A stretch of 64,000 nt of DNA from GCA-2705995 sp965661625 (GTDB taxonomy: Bacteria; Bacteroidota; Bacteroidia; Flavobacteriales_G; Salibacteraceae), in the NCBI GenBank assembly GCA_965661625.1, contig CBFIEM010000005.1, forward strand, positions 1 through 64,000, in the 5' to 3' direction. Every line of letters begins with the position of its first letter. Within the stretch, counting starts at the first letter, position 1. A model generated the notes under the pieces. That model did no database searches and was not told where the DNA came from. It saw only the letters and a program-made list of their open reading frames with translations. Positions 40,793 to 50,100 of this stretch are shown piece after piece. The translations under genes and the position numbers were made by a program.

Positions 40793-41380
40793 ATGATATT
40801 ACCTATCGTTGCATACGGGGATCCTGTTCTCAAGCGGGAAGCCGATGAAATAAATGCTGATTATCCTGACTTAGCTGGATTGATAGACAACATGTTTGAA
40901 ACCATGTATAATGCAAATGGAGTTGGGTTGGCGGCTCCTCAAATAGGCAAGTCTATCCGTGTCTTTATTGTTGATGCAAGTCCTTTTGCCGACGATGAAG
41001 ATCTTGATGAGGAAGAGCGTAAGTCGCTTGAATCATTGAAAAAAGTATTTATTAACCCAATCATTTTGGAGGAAGATGGCGAGGAGTGGCCATTTCAAGA
41101 AGGGTGTTTGAGCATTCCAACTATTCGAGAAGATGTATCACGTAAGGAGCAATTGACCATTGAATATTACGATCGAGATTGGAATTTGATTACAGAGACC
41201 TACACAGGATTTGGAGCTCGCGTAATTCAACATGAATATGATCATGTTGAAGGTGTTCTTTTTACGGATCACTTGTCTCCATTGCGAAAACGTATGCTAA
41301 AGAAAAAATTAAGTAACATTTCTAAAGGGGTTGTTGACGTAGATTACCGCATGAAATTCCCTCAATCTAAACGCTCATGA
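40793..41380 (+). CDS. def: Peptide deformylase
   Basis: Removes the formyl group from nascent protein N-termini. The 195-residue metalloenzyme has all three motifs: GVGLAAPQIG, EGCLSIP and QHEYDHVEG (Cys and two His as metal ligands, Glu as base). The start at 40793 (MILPIVAYGDPVLK) matches the family; a GTG at 40742 would add 17 residues and overlap ruvX. It ends in a 4-base overlap with the lipoprotein gene. Confidence 0.95.
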   Translation: MILPIVAYGDPVLKREADEINADYPDLAGLIDNMFETMYNANGVGLAAPQIGKSIRVFIVDASPFADDEDLDEEERKSLESLKKVFINPIILEEDGEEWPFQEGCLSIPTIREDVSRKEQLTIEYYDRDWNLITETYTGFGARVIQHEYDHVEGVLFTDHLSPLRKRMLKKKLSNISKGVVDVDYRMKFPQSKRS

Positions 41381-41931
41381 TTATGATGAATCGCATTTTT
41401 ACAGTAGTCGTTATATGCTTAATGGTAGCTTGTTCTGGATCAGAAGAACAGCAAGGTCAACCAACTGATAAAGGTGATTTTATAGCAGAAATAGAACGTG
41501 CTCAGAAGTTAGTTGAGCAGTCTAAACCCGATCAACAAGCAGGACATGCAAAGCGTTTATTGAATCTTTATTTGGATTATGGCAAGGCTTATCCAGCAGA
41601 TTCACTTGCTCCAGAAATGATTTTTTCTGCAGCAAACGTATGCATTGGTTTAGAGGAATATGAGCGTTCCATTCGGTTGTTTGATCGCACTGCTGACCGT
41701 TACAAGGGGTATTTAAAACGTCCAGAAGCAATTTATTTAGCTGGATTTGTCTATGATGATAAACTCAATAATTATGGCAAAGCAAAGACATATTACCAGC
41801 GCGTAATTTCAGAGTATCCTGACCATATTTTTGCTGATGACGCAAAGGCAGCCCTTGAACTTCTCGGAAAATCAGAGGTTGAAATCCTGCGTATGTTTGA
41901 AGCGAAGAATAGCGCAGCAAATCAAGACTAA
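41377..41931 (+). CDS. TPR-containing lipoprotein
   Basis: A 184-residue protein with a signal peptide and lipobox at MVACSG, then helical repeats of TPR/BamD style (NYGKAKTYYQRVISEYPDH). It likely sits on the periplasmic side of a membrane as a protein-interaction scaffold; no partner is evident. Overlaps def by 4 bases (ATGA) and ends 2 bases from the convergent cdaA gene. ATG 41383 or 41386 are equally plausible starts. Confidence 0.8.
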   Translation: MIMMNRIFTVVVICLMVACSGSEEQQGQPTDKGDFIAEIERAQKLVEQSKPDQQAGHAKRLLNLYLDYGKAYPADSLAPEMIFSAANVCIGLEEYERSIRLFDRTADRYKGYLKRPEAIYLAGFVYDDKLNNYGKAKTYYQRVISEYPDHIFADDAKAALELLGKSEVEILRMFEAKNSAANQD

Positions 41932-41933
41932 GG

Positions 41934-42725
41934 CTATTTATTTTGCTTCATTTTAGAAACAAGTTGACGGAGTAGTTCGTCACTATTTTTTATCGTGCGA
42001 ATTGATCCCTCTTGGACAAGGGCAACTTCTCCGCGTTCTTCCGATACAACAAGTGCAATTGCATCAGTGTGTTCTGTTATTCCAACAGCTGCACGATGAC
42101 GTAAACCATATTTTTTAGCGAGTCGTTTTTCAGATAACGTGAAAATACATGATGCAGCCTGGATAATTCCAGCCGAAATAATTACACCGCCATCATGCAA
42201 AGGGCCTTCTTTTAAGAATAGTGACTCAATCAATTCTGACGAAACCTTAGCATCCAATGCCCTTCCCGTTTCTACAATGTCATTTAAATCTGAAGTGCGT
42301 GTCAGGGCCAATAAAGCTCCAGTCTTGTGCTGGGATAAATTGAACAGCGCTGTGGAGATTTGCCTTAAGTCATTATGGCTCAGATCGCTTTCCTCTTGAA
42401 AAAATCGCCATTTCATCATTGTTTTACCGGCAGCATTGGATTTCATCCATTCTGACTTGCCCAGTACAATTAAGAACCGACGTAATTCTTGTTGAAAAAT
42501 GATAATGACAGCAATAGCTCCAATTCCAATAAATTGTCCTAGAAGGTTGCTAACAAGCTCCATGTGAAGCACTTCGGTTAGCTTCCAAACAATAATGATC
42601 ATGAGGATGCCTATGAAAATGCGGATAGCTGCGGTTCCTTTAACTAATCGGTAAAGTTGAAATAACAAGATTGCAACGAGCAATATGTCAATGAGATCGA
42701 TAAGTCTGAAATTGATGAAATCCAT
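41934..42725 (-). CDS. cdaA: Diadenylate cyclase CdaA
   Basis: Makes cyclic di-AMP from two ATP. The 263 residues contain three N-terminal membrane helices and a DAC domain with GALLALTR, the catalytic LHDGGVII (DGA-type motif) and GLRHRAAVG (RHR motif). Length and layout match the CdaA (DacA) class. It lies 2 bases after folP, an arrangement found in other Bacteroidota; no CdaR regulator gene is adjacent, which is also usual in this phylum. Confidence 0.95.
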   Translation of the reverse strand: MDFINFRLIDLIDILLVAILLFQLYRLVKGTAAIRIFIGILMIIIVWKLTEVLHMELVSNLLGQFIGIGAIAVIIIFQQELRRFLIVLGKSEWMKSNAAGKTMMKWRFFQEESDLSHNDLRQISTALFNLSQHKTGALLALTRTSDLNDIVETGRALDAKVSSELIESLFLKEGPLHDGGVIISAGIIQAASCIFTLSEKRLAKKYGLRHRAAVGITEHTDAIALVVSEERGEVALVQEGSIRTIKNSDELLRQLVSKMKQNK

Positions 42726-42727
42726 AG

Positions 42728-43585
42728 TTACGCAAGATGCAATTTTTGAATGAGCTCAATGCATTCAACCGCTTCGGTTGTATCATGAACGCGCAATATT
42801 TGAGCACCTTTCAATAAGGCGATAGTGTGGAGCACAGTTGTTCCATTTAGCGCATGTTCAGCGGATGTTTTGAGGGTCTTCCATACCATTGATTTTCTCG
42901 AAACGCCAATAACTAGTGGAAGTTGAAATGTATGTAGGGCTTCTAAATTATTCAGTAATTTAAAGTTTTGATCAATGGTTTTAGCAAACCCAAAGCCTGG
43001 ATCAATTAAAATGTCATTAAGCCCCTTCCTTTTTAAGTCATTCAATTTTTCCGAAAGTTCAGTAACTACTGTTCCTGGGAATGCATCGTATTCCGTATGA
43101 TTTTGCATGGTTTGCGGTGTGCCACGCATATGAGTTAGAATATAGGGTACATTCAACGTAGAGATTCTATCATATAACTCCGCATCCAATGTCCCACCGG
43201 AAACATCATTGACCATATGTGCACCTGCTGCTACTGCTTGTTCTGCAACATTTGCCCTAAAAGTATCAACCGAAATTAGAGCTTGAGGAAACGATTTTGA
43301 AATTAAATGGACGGCAGGAATTAAGCGTTCTAGTTCTTGTTCCTCACTGATATTTCTTGCACCCGGCCGTGTAGAGTAGGCTCCCAAGTCAATAAATGAA
43401 GCTCCAGCATTTAAGTGCGCTTCACAGGAAGCTATAATTTCTTGATTAGCTTGCTTTCTACTTGCCTTGAAAAAAGAATCAGGTGTAATGTTAATGATTC
43501 CCATAACGTGGGGTCTCGTTAACTTCATTAAGTTGCCACCAATGTTCAACGTCGATTTTGGCTTAAAAAAAGTATCTTGCGCCAT
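42728..43585 (-). CDS. folP: Dihydropteroate synthase
   Basis: Joins p-aminobenzoate with 6-hydroxymethyl-dihydropterin diphosphate in folate synthesis; the target of sulfonamides. The 285-residue TIM barrel shows VMGIINITPDSF, FIDLGAYSTRPGA, VNDVSGG, ILTHMRG, DPGFGFAK and GVSRKSM, all typical. The ATG at 43585 is used, since the longer frame to 43675 overlaps the divergent DUF1599 gene. Only 28 bases separate the two starts. Confidence 0.95.
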   Translation of the reverse strand: MAQDTFFKPKSTLNIGGNLMKLTRPHVMGIINITPDSFFKASRKQANQEIIASCEAHLNAGASFIDLGAYSTRPGARNISEEQELERLIPAVHLISKSFPQALISVDTFRANVAEQAVAAGAHMVNDVSGGTLDAELYDRISTLNVPYILTHMRGTPQTMQNHTEYDAFPGTVVTELSEKLNDLKRKGLNDILIDPGFGFAKTIDQNFKLLNNLEALHTFQLPLVIGVSRKSMVWKTLKTSAEHALNGTTVLHTIALLKGAQILRVHDTTEAVECIELIQKLHLA

Positions 43586-43613
43586 CTGAAAAGCTGTCAA
43601 TTTTGAATCATTT

Positions 43614-44159
43614 ATGAGTAATACTAACGAGCAGTATTCCACGGTAGTAGCCAAATGTAAAGATATTTTCACCAAAAAGATGACTGATTATGGAACGGCA
43701 TGGCGCATCTTAAGACCTTCATCAATTACGGATCAACTTTTTATCAAGGCTAAACGTATATCAATGTTGGAGCAATTGGAAACCAAGAAAGTAGATGAAG
43801 GGGTTATTCCAGAATATATTGGACTAATTAACTATTGCATCATGGGGCTAATTCAATTGGACAAAGGGCCTAGCTCTGAAGCAGAACTGTCGCCTGAAAC
43901 AATTGAAAACCTTTACGATCAATGGATAGGTAGTACGCAAGACCTCATGAGTAATAAGAACCATGATTATGGTGAGGCTTGGAGAGAAATGCGTGTTTCT
44001 TCCTTGACTGACTTGATACTCATGAAGATTAATCGCACCAAACAAATTGAAGATAACAAGGGGCAAACGCTGATATCAGAAGGGATTGATGCAAATTACC
44101 AAGACATTATTAATTATGCCGTTTTTGCACTGATTAAGTTAGGAGAGCACAAGAACTAG
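43614..44159 (+). CDS. DUF1599 domain-containing protein (tandem duplicate domain)
   Basis: A 181-residue protein made of two copies of one ~85-residue helical domain: KDIFTKKMTDYGTAWRILRPSSITDQLFIKAKRI in the first half aligns with QDLMSNKNHDYGEAWREMRVSSLTDLILMKINRT in the second (compared here only by recurrent DYG.AWR, SS.TD and KI.R positions). DUF1599 proteins are common in Bacteroidota and have no established role; they resemble MazG-like nucleotide-binding helices in size but that is inference. Divergent from folP. Confidence 0.85.
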   Translation: MSNTNEQYSTVVAKCKDIFTKKMTDYGTAWRILRPSSITDQLFIKAKRISMLEQLETKKVDEGVIPEYIGLINYCIMGLIQLDKGPSSEAELSPETIENLYDQWIGSTQDLMSNKNHDYGEAWREMRVSSLTDLILMKINRTKQIEDNKGQTLISEGIDANYQDIINYAVFALIKLGEHKN

Positions 44160-44232
44160 TTTACTAACGATTTGTTAATCCACTACCAAACACATAAACG
44201 AACCCTATTTTTATCAGCAAAATATATAGCAC

Positions 44233-45516
44233 ATGAAGTTGTTGACGCTTATTTCAAGGTTATTAGTAGGATCATTATTCATCGTTTCGGGATTAATAAA
44301 AGCAAATGACACGCTTGGTTTCAGCTACAAGCTACATGACTATTTTGCAGAAGAGGTCTTGAACCTGCCATTCCTAGATCCCTTTGCATGGCATTTGGCT
44401 TACTTAATCTGTATCGTTGAGATCATTCTTGGGGTTGCGCTCATCTTCGGTTATAAGAGCAAATTAACAGCATGGTCTCTTTTAGGTATGATTGTGTTCT
44501 TTACGTTTCTCACATTCTACTCTGCTTACTTTAATAAAGTAACCGATTGCGGATGCTTTGGCGACGCATTGAAATTAACGCCTTGGGAATCCTTTACAAA
44601 GGATGTTGTTTTACTCGCATTTATTCTTGTCGTTTTCTTCCAACGCAAAAAGATTGAACCCAACACCTTGAACCAAGATGTGATTTACAGTGGAATTACT
44701 ACTGCGCTTATATTAGCCTTCAGTGTAGGTGTAATCCAATGGTCGTTTCCGGTAATTTTCTCACTCGTTCTTTTTGGTTTAGTTGTTCTTATAAAGAAAT
44801 TTACCACTGAAAATCAACATGTTGCACTCATATTGGGCTGCTCATTAATTTTTTCGGCTGGATTTAGTTATTACACCTACGCTCATCTTCCAATTCGTGA
44901 TTTTAGGCCATACGCTATAGGGAAAAACATACCTGACGGAATGGAGATGCCAGCAGATAAAGAGCCTCCAAAATACATGTATTATTACACCTTGACCGAC
45001 ACTACTTCTGGAGACCAAGAAGAGGTTAGCTCGATTGATTACTTAGAAAAAGAGCTTTGGAAGAACAAGGCGTTAAAAATTACCAACACTTCAGAACCTG
45101 TAATGTATCAGGAAGGATATGTACCTCCTATTCATGATTTTGGTTTAGAAGAAATGACTTCGGGAACTGATTATACGAATCAGATATTGGCCGAAGACTA
45201 TGTGTTTTTGTTAGTCGCCTATGATATCTCAAACTCTAATGAAAGTGTTCAAAATCAGGTAAATAACTTCCAAGAACAAGCCGAAGCATCGGGCATTGGT
45301 TTTTATGGCTTAACAGCTGGACTTTACGATGAAGTAGAACAATTTAGGCATGATAATTCCAGCATGTTTCCCTATTTGAGTTGCGACGCGATAACCCTAA
45401 AAACGATCATAAGATCAAATCCAGGTCTAGTATTGTTGAAAAACGGTACGGTAATCGGTAAGTGGCATTACAATGATTTCCCCACTTTTGATAAAGTGAA
45501 ATCGGAACTCATGTGA
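44233..45516 (+). CDS. DoxX/MauE-family membrane protein with thioredoxin-like tail (BT_3928-like)
   Basis: A 427-residue protein with a DoxX-type four-helix domain (residues ~1-135, starting LISRLLVGSLFIVSGLIKAND, and a CGCFGD motif after helix 3), further helices to ~215, and a periplasmic domain (~220-427). The C-terminal ~110 residues look like a thioredoxin fold but lack CxxC. MauE/DoxX proteins couple quinones or membrane redox to thiol chemistry. This type is widespread in Bacteroidota and usually precedes tpiA, as here (3-base gap). The precise reaction is unknown. Confidence 0.82.
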   Translation: MKLLTLISRLLVGSLFIVSGLIKANDTLGFSYKLHDYFAEEVLNLPFLDPFAWHLAYLICIVEIILGVALIFGYKSKLTAWSLLGMIVFFTFLTFYSAYFNKVTDCGCFGDALKLTPWESFTKDVVLLAFILVVFFQRKKIEPNTLNQDVIYSGITTALILAFSVGVIQWSFPVIFSLVLFGLVVLIKKFTTENQHVALILGCSLIFSAGFSYYTYAHLPIRDFRPYAIGKNIPDGMEMPADKEPPKYMYYYTLTDTTSGDQEEVSSIDYLEKELWKNKALKITNTSEPVMYQEGYVPPIHDFGLEEMTSGTDYTNQILAEDYVFLLVAYDISNSNESVQNQVNNFQEQAEASGIGFYGLTAGLYDEVEQFRHDNSSMFPYLSCDAITLKTIIRSNPGLVLLKNGTVIGKWHYNDFPTFDKVKSELM

Positions 45517-45519
45517 TAG

Positions 45520-46281
45520 ATGGCTAGAAAACAAATTGTTGCAGGAAATTGGAAAATGAACCTGCTGCTCAATGAGGCTGAAGAGCTTTTTGAAGCGCTA
45601 AGATTAAATTCAAATGGAGATATCAAGGCGGATGAGCTGATTATAGCGCCGTCGTATGTGTATCTCCCAATAAGTTCTAAATACCTAACTCCGGGACTCC
45701 CAATTAAATTAGCCGCTCAAGATTGCGCTTCCACTGCCAATGGAGCGCATACGGGCGAAGTCTCGGCAACACAGTTGAAGTCGCTCGGTGTAAGTCACGT
45801 TATTCTCGGACACTCTGAGCGACGAACGGACCAAGGTGAGTCAAATGAGCTTATCAATGCCAAATTGACTCAAGTACTTGATGCTGGCTTAACTCCAATC
45901 GTGTGTGTAGGAGAGTCGTTGCATGATCGTAAATCGGAAAATCACTTAACAGTTGTACGAGACCAACTCAAAGGCTCTTTAAAGAATCTTTCACAGCTCG
46001 AAATGCAACATGTAATATTGGCTTATGAGCCAGTTTGGGCCATAGGAACAGGTGAAACAGCAACACCTGAGCAAGCACAAGAGGTCCATGCTGATATGCG
46101 CTCATTTTTAGCTAGCAGCTATGACTCAAGTCTTAGTGACAAGATTTCCATCTTGTATGGAGGTAGCTGCAAGCCTAGTAATGCTGCTGAATTATTTGCA
46201 AAGGCCGACATCGATGGCGGGTTGATAGGTGGGGCGTCACTTAAGGCGGCAGACTTTATAGCCATCGCTAATTCATTTTAA
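45520..46281 (+). CDS. tpiA: Triose-phosphate isomerase
   Basis: Interconverts dihydroxyacetone phosphate and glyceraldehyde 3-phosphate in glycolysis. The 253 residues show AGNWKMN, the catalytic His in ILGHSERR, the active-site Glu in AYEPVWAIGTG and the phosphate loops YGGSCKPSN and GLIGGASL. Complete and of usual length. It lies between the DoxX-type gene and prmA, both within 4 bases. Confidence 0.97.
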   Translation: MARKQIVAGNWKMNLLLNEAEELFEALRLNSNGDIKADELIIAPSYVYLPISSKYLTPGLPIKLAAQDCASTANGAHTGEVSATQLKSLGVSHVILGHSERRTDQGESNELINAKLTQVLDAGLTPIVCVGESLHDRKSENHLTVVRDQLKGSLKNLSQLEMQHVILAYEPVWAIGTGETATPEQAQEVHADMRSFLASSYDSSLSDKISILYGGSCKPSNAAELFAKADIDGGLIGGASLKAADFIAIANSF

Positions 46282-46284
46282 GGT

Positions 46285-47118
46285 ATGAACTACATCGAAG
46301 TTTCTTTTCGTATTTCTCCTGCTAATCCATGGGCAGACTTACTTGCCGCCGAATTAGGAGAAATTGGGTTTGAAAGCTTTTCTAATGTGCCTACAGGATT
46401 GCTTGCATACATTCCGGAAGCAGATTTTAATGAACAGGCTATTCAGCAGGTGGATACTTTAAATAATGACCTGGTGAACGTCACTTTCAAACATAGCATC
46501 TATGAAGGTGAAAACTGGAATGAAAAGTGGGAGTCTGAGTTTGATCCCATCTTAGTTCAAGACAAGGTCGCTATTGTTGCTTCTTTTCATGAACCGCCAG
46601 TTGTAGAAACCGTAATTCATATTGATCCAAAGATGAGTTTTGGAACGGGCCACCACGCAACAACATATGTGATGATTCAGCATATGATGGATATTGACTT
46701 TTCCAACAAACGTGTTTTGGACATGGGGTCAGGAACAGCAGTTTTAGCAATATACGCGGCACTGAAAGGCGCATCGGAAGCACTAGCAGTGGATAACAAT
46801 GAATGGGCCTTTGATAACAGTGTGGATAACGTAACAGCGAATGGTGTAGCCTCAGTTGTTGAACTGAAACACGGAGAGTGTGAGCAAGCTGAAGGACGCA
46901 CATTTGACGTCGTTGTAGCTAACATAAATCGAAATATTATTTTAGAACACCTACCGTTCTATTCAAGTGTGCTCGCCAAAGGAGGTACATTAGTAACCAG
47001 TGGTTTTTTTGAAGAGGATGCCGAGCACGTGAAGAAAAAAGCATTGGAAAATGGACTCGAGTATCAGTCTGCAATCGTTAGGGATAACTGGATTGGCTTA
47101 GTGTTTACGAAAAAGTAA
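46285..47118 (+). CDS. prmA: Ribosomal protein L11 methyltransferase
   Basis: SAM-dependent methyltransferase that trimethylates ribosomal protein L11. The 277-residue protein has an N-terminal substrate-recognition domain and a Rossmann methyltransferase domain with SFGTGHHATT, the SAM loop DMGSGTAVLAI and VVANINRNIIL, all typical of PrmA. Coupled with tpiA upstream (3-base gap) and the 1508-residue protein gene downstream (2-base gap). Confidence 0.94.
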   Translation: MNYIEVSFRISPANPWADLLAAELGEIGFESFSNVPTGLLAYIPEADFNEQAIQQVDTLNNDLVNVTFKHSIYEGENWNEKWESEFDPILVQDKVAIVASFHEPPVVETVIHIDPKMSFGTGHHATTYVMIQHMMDIDFSNKRVLDMGSGTAVLAIYAALKGASEALAVDNNEWAFDNSVDNVTANGVASVVELKHGECEQAEGRTFDVVVANINRNIILEHLPFYSSVLAKGGTLVTSGFFEEDAEHVKKKALENGLEYQSAIVRDNWIGLVFTKK

Positions 47119-47120
47119 TT

Positions 47121-50100
47121 ATGAAGTACTTCTTACTTTTAGGTGTTTTGTTGTTGAGCTTATTTGGATTCGCTCAAGAAGATATATTCCCTGAAGATGA
47201 CGCTGGTTTTATCCGTGAATTCACAGCTTACTTAGATCGCGTTGACAAGAAGACCACCAAAAGCCTAATGGAAGATTTTAGTCCGATTTGGCTTGGGACA
47301 ACATTCAGCTCAGCGGAGAAGAAGCGCATTATTGATCTATGTAATCAAATGGCAATCTATAAGATGAGGCCATACCCTGAAATGTCAGACTACATTGAAG
47401 GACTCATTTTATACGGGAATACCCCTGCGCTGAAAAAGCATTTTAGCAGTTGGCACACCATGTTGGAAGCCTTAGCTGTGAAAAAGGAAACGAAACGTGA
47501 TTTAGCAGACTTACACAGCTTTGTGCGTTACTTTTTTAGGGATAAGGTCCTGCATCAAACTCGCTCTAAATCAGTGAACTGGTTTACGGATAACTTGGAT
47601 TTTGAATTTAGCATGAAAAGTGGATCTCCTCGTGTAACATTCGAAAAACTGAACCTGAAATGCGAAGCCAAAGGGGACAGCATGGTTATCTACAACACCA
47701 AGGGGGAGTTATACCCCCTCGATGAATCCTGGGAAGGTGAATCAGGTTTGGTTGATTGGTCTAGAGCTGGATTTTCAAAAGAATTGATGCAAGCCAAGTT
47801 GTCAAGCTATTCCATTGCTCTAAGGAAGCCTAATTATACTGCTGATTCAGTGGTGTTTGAGAATAAAAAATATTTTGAAGATCCATTGATCGGGCGGCTA
47901 GAAGATAAAATCCTTGCCGACGTGAAATTAGAGCGCGTGTCTTATCCAAGGTTTAACTCCTACAACAAGCGCTTATTGATAAAGAATATTGCCAAAGGTG
48001 TAGACTTTGATGGTGGGTTTGCTCAGCACGGAAGAGAGTTTCTGGGTTCGGGAACGCGCGAAAATCCATCGAAACTCATTTTTTACCGGGAATCCAAACC
48101 GTTCCTTATTGCTCAGTCCAACCAATTTGTAATTAGTCTGAAATCAGATGAAGAAGTTGAGGAATCGAAAAAAGATAAGGATGAACGGGTAAAAGAACGG
48201 GATAAGAGCAGGATCATATCTAAAGAAGCATATGTAGTTATGGCACTAGATACCGATACCATTGTTCATCCAGGGTTGAATTTCAAGTTTTTTATTGATG
48301 ATCGCGAGTTGAACCTCATTCGAACAGGAGAGGGCATGAGTAAGGCGACTTACGAAAATAATTACCACAATATTTCAATGGATTTTGAGCTGATGTCATG
48401 GAAACTGGATGAACCCATTATTGAGTTTAAGTCGCTTGAAATGTCTTCCAGTCAGCAAGCTGATTTTCGATCCCTGGCATACTACACGGAAAATGAGTTT
48501 ATGAACTTGATGGGTACACGCTCCAAGCATCCCTTATCCGAACTTAAACATTGTGCAGAGAATTTCTTTTCAGATGAATTACCGTTGGAAGAGGTAGCGC
48601 GTTGTTTGAGCTTGCCCATTACTCAAGTAGAGCCCATGATGTTTCGCTACTCCTATGATGGCTACGTAGGGTATAACAAGGAAACACAAACAGTAACGAT
48701 TAAGGAAAAACTCAGGCACTATGTAGGAGCAAAGTCAAAAATCAATGATTACGATGTGCTTCAGGTTATTAGCAATGCATCGGCTAGTACCAATATGGTA
48801 AATGCAACTTTAAATTTGTTGAATTATGAGTTAACAATGAAAGGAGTTCGCAGGGTTGTTCTAAGTCCTCAGCATCGCGTGGCCATATATCCCAAAGGCC
48901 AGCAAATTGTAATGTCAAAAGATAGGGATATCGATTTTTCTGGGTTACTATCTGCTGGAAAGCTTGAATATTTTGGCTCTAATTTTAAGTTTGATTATGA
49001 ACATTTTATAATCGACATGCCCATAATTGATTCCCTCCAAATTTGGGCTGATACCGAGCAAAAAGATAAGCAAGGATATACCTTGGAAGCGCGGGTTAAA
49101 ACGGTACTTGAAAACTTGAATGGAGAGTTAGTGATTGATGTGCCGAACAATAAGTCAGGTCGCTATGACATTGCAAAATTCCCCGTTTTTACATCAGAGC
49201 GCGAGTCATACGCCTATTACGATCGAAAGGAAATTTTGGGTAAGGTTTATGATCGCGATAAGTTCTACTATCAAGTAAATCCCTTTGAGCTCGATAGCTT
49301 AGATAAATTTACTAATGATCAAATTAATTTCGAAGGAACCTTTGTCTCAGCCGGAATCTTTCCTGATATCGAGGAACCATTAAGACTTCAGGAAGATTAT
49401 TCACTCGGGTTTAAGGTACAAACGCCTCCAGGCGGATTAGAAGCGTATGGCGGTAAAGGAACCTTTGAGAATAAAGTTCAACTCAGTCATAAAGGGCTAA
49501 TTGGTGATGGAAACATTAATTACATCACTTCAACAAGTAATTCGGAAGCATTCTATTTTTTCCCCGATTCGGTTAACGGATATACACGCTCATTTGATAT
49601 TGAAGAACAAATGGCTGCGGTGGAGTATCCAACAGTTACCGCAAAAGAGGTTTACGTACACTGGGAACCTTATGAAGATCATTTGTATGCTGCGACTTTA
49701 CCCGAAAAAGAAACGTTTAACATGTACGCTGGAGTTGCAGCGCATACCGGTGAGTTAGATTACTCTCCAACTGGGCTGGTTGGTCGTGGAATAAATGAGT
49801 TTGAAGGAGCGCGCTTAACGAGTAACCGTATGGACTTCAAATTTTATGAGTTTTTCGCTGATACCGCTGACTTCGTGCTGTCTACAGATACCATGTTCAA
49901 TACCATTGATTTCAGTACATATCAGATTAATGCTCATATCGACTTTAAAGAACGCGTTGCTAAATGTAAATCTAACGGAGAGCCAACACTCACCGTCTTT
50001 GATGTTGTGCAATACCAAGCATACTTAGATCGCTTTACATGGTACATGGATAGTGAAGAAGTTGAGTTCTCTGCTGAAGGTGGAGAGACAAATAGTGGAG

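Noticed and set aside
43586..43613. TAnnTTTG promoters in the 28-base folP/DUF1599 gap
   Set aside because: Only an AATTTTG resemblance is seen, without the leading TA at the right spacing, on either strand.
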